From assembly GCA_020747015.1 (NCBI GenBank), contig JAGTJM010000013.1, positions 310,001 through 374,000 of the forward strand: a stretch of DNA of 64,000 bases, given 5' to 3'. The number at the start of each line of letters is the position of its first letter. The stretch's first letter is position 1. The stretch is from Pyrenochaeta sp. MPI-SDFR-AT-0127 (lineage: Eukaryota > Ascomycota > Dothideomycetes > Pleosporales > Cucurbitariaceae). The position numbers were made by a program, and so were the translations under genes. Positions 22,876-32,675 of the stretch are shown here, in pieces. The notes under the pieces were generated by a model, which did no database searches, was not told the origin of the DNA, and saw only the letters and a program-made list of their open reading frames with translations.

Positions 22876-24483
22876 TCATTCATTAAGAGTCGATTCTCCC
22901 ACAGACCCACGCCACGGCTGGGCAGGAGGTCTACCCGCAGTGCTCTGCCTCCTCCACATCGCCGGTCTGCTGAGCATAGCCCTGGTCTTCAGCGCGTCAC
23001 GAATATCCTCCATGTCAGCCTCGGGCCAAAATCTCGAATCAGCCGAGCTGATGGGGTACAAAGGTTTATTTTCCGGATGAGTGACATACTCGGAGGTCTG
23101 AGCAGGTGGCCGCGATGAGATGATACTGACATCTGATGCAATCTGGGCACAATAGAGCTCTAGTGGCAAGTCGTTAACCTCCACGCCAAAGGGATTCTCG
23201 ATCTCGTTTCCGATGGCGGCGAAGCCGAGGATAATGTACGCTGCTGTGGTGACTACTGGGATTGTTATCCCTAAAAGTGTGGGAACAAAGTTAGTTTTTG
23301 CTCTTCAGGCATTGCCGGCATGGATCCTACTTACAGTCCATAAGATGAACCAGTTGGAATGGAAGGGTGAGTATGTAAATCCAGGTGATTTGTGCAATTG
23401 CGATATTATAGGCAATGGGCAAGGGAGTGTTCAGGATGCGATCTGATGTGACTAGGATATCATCTAGACACCTCAGATCGTTCAAAGCTTTTGACTCCAA
23501 TCCGGCTGTACTCATCGTTTTATTGTCAATGATTTCTTTTATGTATGCCGTCATGAAAGAGAGTATTTCAAGAGGCAGATTTCCGAGTGGCCGTTTTGCT
23601 CTTTTCAATTCAGCTCTGGGGTTCGCCTCGGCCACGTGGAGTATGTTGGCGAGCTGCCTCATTACGCCAACCTTCTCCTCCAGAACAGTTGGAGATCCAG
23701 CGTTCTTCGCAAATGTATCAAGATGGCTGACCAAGTCATGAAGGTCGTCGTACTGGATGTAGGGCTCGAAGCGGAGCTTGTGTTTGAGGGCAACGGCGAA
23801 GGCGATAATCATATTGAGAAAGCTTACCTTGGCAAGAAGATCTCTTTTACCTAGATCGCCCTCTCGCTCCTTGGCGTGAACCCATACATTGCGTGCAAGG
23901 CTAGTGGAGACGCCATTGAGAAAGCTCCAGCGCTTCCTTCCTTCCATGTAGCGTTCATATGCGGTTGAGCTTCGAAGGTTAAGAGAAAACCCAACGAGTA
24001 TGCCAAGTACTGTCGTGATAATTGGATGTACGTTTACTGTCTCAGAGTTGGTAATGTTTAAAGTTGTTTGGACTGCTCGTGATTGTACTTGGATGGACTT
24101 TTTCCGATATTGCGGTGATCACCGCACTCCAACAACCGATGGCGATCGTGCGAAACACAATTTTGGGTGTAACACTGCCGTGCATTCGAAGGGCCCGAGG
24201 CCATTTGGAATGTCGCGAAATGTCTCGTGGGCCACTCTGAGAAAACTTAGCTCACTCCACATCGGTAGGTTGGGGATATTTTACGAAGTACTCCTGGGGT
24301 TTACGACGAGCTCGTTTCAGGTTAGACGACGAATGGCTCTCAATCAAATTAACTATCAGGGCATTGGCCTCGTTAGCAAGAATACGAATCAGGACATATG
24401 AGGAATCAATATGGATACCCACTGATAGACTTCCGCCGATTCGTCGGATTTGTGTCCGTATGATTTAGGGTTCTTGATTCCAT
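22876..24483 (-). CDS. Bestrophin-family (RFP-TM/UPF0187) membrane channel
   Basis: Five exons, 24483-24423, 24352-24285, 24236-24089, 24036-23335 and 23270-22876 (introns 70, 48, 52 and 64 nt), give 457 residues in phase. The two short first exons were found by working back from the conserved core. They give a start MESRTLNHTDTNPTNRRK and then KRARRKPQEYF, which joins SGPRDISRHSKWPRALRMHG. The core has HGSVTPKIVFRTIAIG as the first transmembrane helix, then ILVGFSLNLRSSTAYERY and MEGRKRW, then helical segments ending in WITIPVVTTAAYIILGF and GNEIENPFG. This is the bestrophin-like signature; metazoan members are chloride channels and bacterial or plant members conduct anions or regulate membrane potential. 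The fungal proteins are largely uncharacterised, so anion transport is an inference from family. The second exon set is more secure than the first two exons, whose junctions rest on phase and splice consensus alone. Confidence 0.85.
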
Positions 24484-27338
24484 TGTGTATGGGCACTTGA
24501 GCGTGAAGTGAGATAAACAAACCAGCCGCGTCCTCAAACTTGGCTAAAGATTAGCAAGCTTAAAAGAATCAACGTTGTCTTGTATATTTATAGGGCTCTT
24601 GGTCAGCAAGATGTGGAGAACAGTGGCCGAGTGATGTCGAAGTCACTCGGGACGGTCAAGCGGGGAGATCAACTACTATTGCCGTTCTGAGATTTCTCTA
24701 TGGCGAAAGCAAAATCAAGGACCACCAAATCCCTGGTTCTCAATAGTATGGCTTATGAGCTATGCGATAATAACTCAGTAGAAGGATGGGCTAGAAGGGC
24801 CGCTGAACCATCCTACGACGCTCGTCCTCATCTGAGGTTTGCATGATGTGACAGAAACTCTAATCGCGCAAAAATGCCTTGTCTTGGTTCGTGATTGCAA
24901 TTGTTAGAGCGTGAAAAGTCCGATTGTTGACACCCGATGCCGCAGCCCTCGATGAGTCCATTCCTTGAAAACAACTCATCCAGGAAATGCACACAAGAGC
25001 GTTTTGGCATCAAGCAGCACTAACCCTGCTCAACCGAGACAGGGCCAAGAAACTTGGAAACGTTTTGTGGAAGACCATGTTCATTGGCAAAACTCAATTT
25101 GATCGGGACAGGTCTGCAAGATGAGTGCATCTTTGAATGTGGTCGCACTGCACGGTGACGCAGATCGGGAGCTAATGCGAGGAGGTTCGCTACGGCAAGT
25201 GGCAAGCTTATTTTCCATGGATCAAGACGAGACGGTAGTTAGTAGACCTTGGATCGTATGTCTTGCATATAGTGCTGCATTGATTCGTCAAATAGAGCAG
25301 CGTGATGTTGCGAACTAACCGCCAAGTCTTCTTCATCTTCTTCTTCTTCCTCCTCTCATTGGAAGTGTTGAAGTAATCGCCAATAATCCTTGGAGAGATA
25401 AAGCTCACTCAGCTGCTAATGTTTGTTGAACACATCCAAGGGCAAGGCGTTCCTGAGCGCTTATAACAGGTCGTGTTACACTCCACAACGTCACAAATTC
25501 ATCTCCGCAACACGACTCAACTCGCGCCAGCAGTTCTCACACTGCCACGCGGTTCCATTCCGCGTGCCAGTAAATTGCAATACCTAGCACGTTCCGCAAC
25601 AGCGCGACCGATGCAAGGAGAGCTTTCGAATTTTTTGAGTTTGTGATTTCGGAAAGTCTTCAGCTGCAGGTTTGGGTTCATCCAGCGATGATATCATAGC
25701 CTTACTATGCCTCATTGGAAAACCCCCCATCGAGGCCTTTCGATCACACCAAAAGCGGGCAAGCCCGCCAGCTATCCACAGTGCAGCTCAACCTTCCAGA
25801 TAAAGACATGATGTGCTCTTGGTATTCAAAAGCACATCATTATATGCGGCTGGTATGGCGTACCTCATCAATTTTCATTTGTAAGAGGAAATCTGCCCGA
25901 GGCAAGCACAACAGCGCGCCTCGTTATCAAGGAAAAAAAGAATATGTAAGGCTAGTTATCTGCATGGTGGGTGATGCGACAGAAATCACCCTAAAGCAAG
26001 GTGTGAGTACGTACTGAACAAAAGACTCCATACATTGAGCGCTCCAGAACAGGCAAAGTGTACAGTAATCCACACGTCTGATACAGCTTTCAGAAGGATA
26101 AGATACTGAATTCAGAATCCCTATGGAAGCATCAGTGTCTCCTTTCTTCCCGATCCAGACAAATAATGAGCTGCCAAACTTCGCCACATCACGGTTCAGG
26201 CCACGATCATCGCCATCCTAACAGGCAATTTCTGTCACATTGTGCTTGTCAGTTCTTCTATCAGGCAATTGGATGACCAGGATCCTGTTTACGGACGCTG
26301 ATACTGACTCAAGCAGATCTGCGACACGCAACGCGGCAAGTGGGCGAATTTAGCGCCGGCACCTCAGGCGAGCGGGATCTTGAACTTTATGCAGCAGCGT
26401 TTTTGCCGTTCTATATCTGGACCCTGTTCCTAGTAAGTGTATCGAGCTATCGAGTACGCGTAATGAGTTCTAAGGATTGATACGCTGTCCGGGATGTGTC
26501 AGGGAAGCGAGATGAAGTGGGTGATCCGTGAACTAACAGAATGAAGTCTGCAGAGTTGCAGAACCACCTTGCCGCCATTTATCTTGCTACACATGGTAAT
26601 GTATGCTTTTTTATTGGTGCTATTCATTGTTCCGTATGTTTCGAAACTGCATACTCAGCTATAGGGGGCTTTCGGACGCAAAAATTCACGCTAATCCAAC
26701 ATCTGCAACATGGACTGCGCCAGACACGACAACGGACAAAAAAAAAGAAAGATATGCTAGTAGCATGAAAATACGCCAACGTGCTCCACATGTCTTTATG
26801 TTCCTAACCTTACATGTGATCGGCCGTGACATGGCAAGGATGCAGGTACGAAGAAAACGTTCCTCTCTATATCCTTGCTACAAACGAGACGACCCACTTG
26901 AGAGGACGCAAACAGACCTTCACGTCACCAAAGTTAGCTTATCAATGGTCATCTTGAGACAGGATTAATCCATTTTATTTAAGCGAGAAGAAGCCAGTCC
27001 AAGTCACTGAGGGTATTTCCTATCCAATATCATCCGTATGAACATCAAATGCCAACACAAAACGCTTGCTTGAAAGGGGACATGCAAAACACACAATTCA
27101 AAATTACCCCCATAGCTGATCTCAACAAATAGTTGGCTGCAGATGAGCTTTTTCCCCGGTGCTTTTGAGGAATGTATGGACATGACGAGCGGATGGCGTC
27201 TGACTGCCCGCCTAACTGGCTGCACTTGACGGAAACGCAACAATGACAAGAATGCGAAACAAGCCATGATATTCTCAACAGTGACGCTTATCATGTGAGC
27301 TTCACATGTTGATACCAAGAGAACGTTGCATGTGACGT
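24484..27338. other. Intergenic, 2.9 kb, no gene recognised
   Basis: All frames are short. Nothing resembles a known domain, a tRNA or an rRNA. The part next to 24484 should include the bestrophin promoter; the remainder has no assigned role. Confidence 0.4.
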
Positions 27339-29248
27339 TTACGGTAACACGGCCCTGCCAGTCAAATTTGCGTCAATGTAGCGTGGCCACGTGTTAGTGA
27401 ATACAAGATACTTGATGCTTTCGAATGCTGCATCAAAAACTTCTTCCGTGAACTCGCTTGGAACAATGGTCCTTGTGCTGGAAGTGGAGGATGAAGTCTG
27501 GTTCGAGGCAATACTTGCGGGCCGACTCAGTGTGTCCTCCCATGGGCACACAACGTTCTCCCGTGTCACAGGAGATTTGATGTCGTCTGGTGTCTGGCTG
27601 CGGGGCATGTACGGGTCAAACTCGACGTTTGCAAATGTACTTTGGAGTGTCTTAAAGATCTTGTACTCGATGTTGATTGGCGTTTCGGCGGTGAAGGGAT
27701 TAATGAGTGTGAAGAAGATGAGTGACGCATCGTTGAACATCTGCCGCCTCTGTGCCGTAGTGACTACCCTCAATGCCGACCATTTCTTCTTGAAATTGCG
27801 CACTTCTCTTAGAAATATAGTATTCTCAGCTGTGAATTCCCGGGATGCTGCCCAGGCGATCAAGGGTTCGATGCTGTGTTCGATGCTGAACTCAAGAGCT
27901 TGCATCGATGCTTTTGACTTCAATTCCTTGCTAGAAATCACTGTAGACGATTTTGTTGATACTGATGATTGGCTTGATGTGAGCGATTCAGTTTCTGATG
28001 TTGAAGCTGATCGTTGGCGAGGCTGTGACTTGAAGGCGTCGCGGAGAGGAATTAAGATCAAAACTTGCTGGCAGACGACGAGGGATGGAAGAAACCTACA
28101 AAAATAATGTTAGCATTGGAAGAAAATTTGAAGAGAGTTGATTTATAGATCATTGATGCTCCACGGTCTAAGTAGAGCATAAACGGTGGGAGTCCGCCAG
28201 CAGCAGGGCTCAGTACTTACCATCCAGCGGGTGCAAAGTACTCATTAATACGCTTGATTTGTGTCAAATCTGAGTAGGTGAATGCTATCCATAACGGTGT
28301 GCCGGGTAGGCTAAAATATGGTAAGTAAACGCATATATTGGCACAGACATAACGCATACCCCGCGATGATGGCAAGCCGAGTTTGCCATGCCCAGGAGTG
28401 CACGTCTTTGATCTGTCGAATCTTCCATAAAATCCATGGTCCAACGATCACCGTCCAGAATAGCTGGATAAAAATAGAAGGGACCCTGTGACACTGTCAG
28501 CTGAGAGCTGATTTGAAGGCATTAGGATACAAACCATTCGGGACCTCTACGGCACTCACTATGGCTGACGGCCGGCCCGAAGAAGCCAAAATTCGCATGA
28601 AATCGGTGGGAGCCGAAAAACAGTACAACAGCAGGAATAAACTATTGTTGTGATTAGCGAAGGCTTCGAGAGTGTTCTCGTAAGAAACTGCATACGGAAA
28701 CTGCCAATCCGACTAAGGTACCAAAGTATACTTTTCGCGCTGCATCGATTCCTCTCCAAGCCTCATAGAGACCTTGAGGGGTAAATTCCACCCGCTTCTT
28801 ACGTGCACCTTCAAGGAAATTGCGTGTCAGCCGGCGCTGGCTTTCGTACGCCGTCAAGACTTTCGCATTACATGCTGCAACACATTAGCAGGTAGCAATG
28901 GGGAGCTTTAAGAAGTATTGTACCTTGGAAAAAGGCCATGCCGGATGGAAGGAAGACGGACATGATCCAAAACTCTGCGGAGCATGGGAAGAGACCGTTC
29001 CAAGGATAGACCAATAGTACCAATACGAGATAAACGTGTAGCGCCGATACAGCGGCGAGAATAGCCTTGATATTCCGTATCCGTACGCAGAAGGCTGATC
29101 GATGTCGATATAGAAGATAGAGTTCTCCAGTTAGTATGATTGTGTAGATTATGGCGATGATGACATAAATGATCCCAAGGGCATCGGTGTTGGCCTCTTT
29201 ATCACCATCGAGCTTCCGAGGGTTCAGAATGGGTGCCATTCTGACCAT
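27339..29248 (-). CDS. Seven-transmembrane protein with C-terminal RGS domain
   Basis: Six exons, 29248-28924, 28874-28696, 28641-28535, 28485-28360, 28310-28221 and 28095-27339 (introns 49, 54, 49, 49 and 125 nt), give 527 residues. Hydrophobic segments occur at about 24-46, 61-82, 93-110, 158-178, 208-228, 243-262 and 276-295, that is seven. The C-terminal half reads as an RGS domain (about 342-510): LEFSIEHSIEPLIAWAASRE, TIFLREVRNFKKKW, then AETPINIEYKIFKTLQ and, after a Ser/Thr-rich insert, EVFDAAFESIKYLVFTNTW. RGS domains speed up GTP hydrolysis by G-alpha subunits. The 7TM-RGS layout is that of fungal GprK-type proteins and plant AtRGS1, so it may sense a ligand and damp G-protein signalling. 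The 125-nt intron near the last helix is longer than the others. The ligand is unknown. Confidence 0.88.
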
Positions 29249-32200
29249 GGTGTGTGGGGTCGCTCAGTAACTCTGATTGACTCGACTGACAGGCGATATG
29301 AGGGTTGAGATATGCCAGCCAGGCTCCGACTCTTCCTAAATAGAACGAGGGTGTGGGGACGTGTTGCAGAAGGAATGGAAGACAGGAGGTACCGAGAGAG
29401 TGGAACAGATCATGGAAGAGTCACATAAGCGAAAGTAGCGGCGCGATTTTGCTAGGGAGTAATGGAAAGGGTTGACGAAGCAAGATACAAAACTGCCTGG
29501 CACATGGGCTGGGGTCAGGTAAAAAAGGGACCAGCCGCAAGTTTAGCAGTACCCAGGGCCTGAGCGGCAAGGGAGGGGTAGATAGCAGGTGGTCGGATGC
29601 TGCCGAGCCAAAGCTACAGTGTGTTCTGAGTGTAACGGGAAGGGAGCGCATCTTCGTCCAGGGAGAGACGCGTGAACTGAGCGCCATGGCGGAGAATGGT
29701 GTCACAATGACCGCCACGGGTACACAGGCTGCTACCTTGCCATACTGCTGAAGAGCACGGTTATGCTGCAGCAACGAGGGGTGATAGCGGATGCCTTGAA
29801 ACTTGCTGGCCAGTTTACGGTCAGTTCCCGTGTGAACGTTGGAGAAGACGTTGGGATGATGGCTTGTGCAGATCCCAGAGCCAGGAGGAGTGAGCCTCTC
29901 TCTGGCTCGTGCAGATCGCCACTTTGACGTTCAGACGGATCGGGTTTCGGCACTAAGCATCTCACTTCTCACCACCACGGCACGCCAAAATCGCTCCCGC
30001 GCTCGGATGCAGGCCGAGCGCTACACTTGCCCAGAAAGCAACCGTGCAGCGAATGCGCCTGGAGTCTTTCACCCGAGGGGCGTCGCTTTCGTGGCCCACG
30101 GATGCAGGTACTGGTCTGGAGCTCTGCCAGTCTGCATGGAGCTTCCGAACCCTTTGGCGGCTTGCAGCAGCTGGCATATGGATTCGGCTTCATTCAGCAT
30201 ATACCGAAAAACCCTGGAAGCCCTCTCGTTTCAGTTTCGAGGAGGTCCACTGTCTGTTGATCAAAGGCCATCCCGCTGTTAATGCGGCTCGTTCAACCCT
30301 CCCAATCAATCTCGGCTCCAGAGGAACGTCGTCTCATGTTAAGCCTTGTTCATCACTCCTGTCATTCTTCCAAAGGTTTCAACCCGGTTTTCTAGAAGGT
30401 CTGCTGCATCGTCTCACTCCTGTCGACGATACCTAACGGTGTATCTCAAACCTCGACTGATCGGCCACGATGCCCTCATCGGGACCGTAGCGCAGCTCTC
30501 AGACATTGGGCAAGACCGCACAACGCCTGCCAGCCTTGCCAATACGGACATCTCGATCGATTGAGTGCAGCTGATGTGGGGTAGCGATGCGGTGAGACAC
30601 TCTGGTTAGTGTGGCGGTATCATGACGGCAGGGTGCTCTGCGCCTTCCTACCGTGGCATGTCGCGTTACCTTGGAAGAGCTGTGTCCTCATAATGGAGGC
30701 TGCATGCTTCACTCGCATGTCGTGCACAGAATCACGATCGATGCAGTAGCCTTCTGGACAGAGTCTGCACAGTAACCTCCTCTTTTAATTCTGATACGTG
30801 AGCACGTACCTCCGATGCATCTGACAGCCTTCGCCGGCCATATAAATCCATATCCGAATGTTTCCTATCGACCCCATCAACCAGAAGTACGCAAGCCACA
30901 TCGCTTGTTCTTACAAAAGGGTCCGCGTCAGCTGCGGCAAATGCGTACCAAGGACGAGGAAGACATGCCGACGGCTTGCAAATGGTGTAACATTGCCATC
31001 CAATAAGTGCACCTTTTGCACCGCCAGCGATAGTGTTGGGAATATATTCCCCACCATCTGCATGTGTCCGCTAGCTTGGAACTTTCAGCCGTTGAGGTGT
31101 GACGGTTACGCCGTGTAGCACTCTGAAGCCGGTCCTCCTTCGTGGCCGATGAGTATGACCTCTACCGTCAATACTCGATCATACTATTCCAGAAACAACT
31201 CGGATCACGCTACTCAAAGCGGTCATGATCAATGCATAGACTCTTCATGTTCAATATAACAAAAACATCTTGCCAGCCCAAGTCTGGATCAAGGTGAGCT
31301 CCACATCTGTATCCGGAAGCCCAGCAATGCAACTCTGAGCGATTGAAATCATCGATCACCCACGAAAACTTGCCTTCCCAAGGGCCTTGGTTAGTATAGT
31401 TACAGGGACCGTGCCACGTGAATTGTGTCACACACTTAGCCACACAAAAAAGGCAATCTAGAGCGGTCGACACACAAATCTCACGGTATCATGATACCGC
31501 GCACGAGGCCATCGACTAGTTCTGCCTCGCGCGTCATCACATGGAAGCGGCTTTAACTCGGACGCGTTCGAAACACTTTCTAGTGGTCCATCTGGAACAT
31601 AATCTTGACGAATTCATGATCATAAATATTCCGTCCGAGCTTGTGGTTTATTGACATGTGCTTTTCGATGGCTTGAGCAACCATCGGTGTGTTCAAACCG
31701 ATAGAAAACCCTCCGCACAAAAAGAATGGGTAACTGTGCCTCCTCCGTGGATGCTCAACCTAGCCATTGCTTCTTCGATCCAGGCGCTTCCACTCCTTGC
31801 GGGTCATAGAAGACATGTGAAATGGTTCGATGATGACGTGCTGTGCTGTGAAATGGTACGGTGAACATACGATTATGTTTATTGTCTGTCAGACTGCAAT
31901 AGGTTTCGTAGTGCATCCTCACAAGTTGCCCACCCCGAGCATAGGCTCCATAGGGGAGGTGATCCCCTCTGCTCCTCCAAGCCGTCAAATTATGACATTA
32001 CATGTATTTCTCTTTTCCTTTCTCAGCGAATCTACTGGTGGCTTTACAATCATAGTCTGTGGAAATACTATCTGAATGTCAACTTCTCACTGAAGCAAAC
32101 GGTGGGATTGGATTGTATCTTGAAGCTGTGGTGGGAACTTCTATAGAGACATACAGCCCGAAAGCTGCAAATGGTGCTTGAACTTCATCTTGTCTTTTGA

Positions 32201-32675
32201 TGTTTGCAGACAAACTTGATACAATTCCTAAGTTCCCATAGTACCGCCACTAGGAGAACATATATTTGCAAACCCTTGAACAAGTAACTGTATAAATATA
32301 AATCACATTTGCCCGCCTTGGTAGTTGACATCCCATGAAACCATGATTGTACTCTATAAACACATGACCCACATAGCACGAGGAGACTCGGAATAGAAAA
32401 AAATTGTGCACAACATGTATATTAGTACAAGCTACAAAGCACCCGAACCATGTCATTTTAAACATAGCCAGTCCTTTGTCCATTGATTGCCGCCAACACC
32501 CATTATGCTGTGCTGTGATATCGTGTTCCATCCCAATCCCAAGGGGGTATCTTGAGTCGACTTTTCCAGATGCCATTACCCCAAACACGCCTTGCCATGC
32601 CCATGATAAACACCAAAGAAGAGCCGTAAAATAGTGACACGTGAAGACAAATAAACTACTCAACCACAATCGAGA
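29249..32675. other. Intergenic, 3.4 kb, no secure gene
   Basis: Open frames are short and conflicting. The most protein-like is a cysteine-rich frame on the minus strand at 31210-31473, described in the findings; it lacks a credible ATG and signal peptide. Sequence next to 29249 should include the RGS gene promoter. The last few hundred bases adjoin the 3' end of SPT20. Confidence 0.4.

Noticed and set aside
30815..31118. Cys-containing plus-strand frames suggestive of a Zn2Cys6 domain
   Set aside because: The cysteine spacing (CGKC, then KTC, then KCTFC) does not fit C-x2-C-x6-C-x5-12-C-x2-C-x6-8-C.
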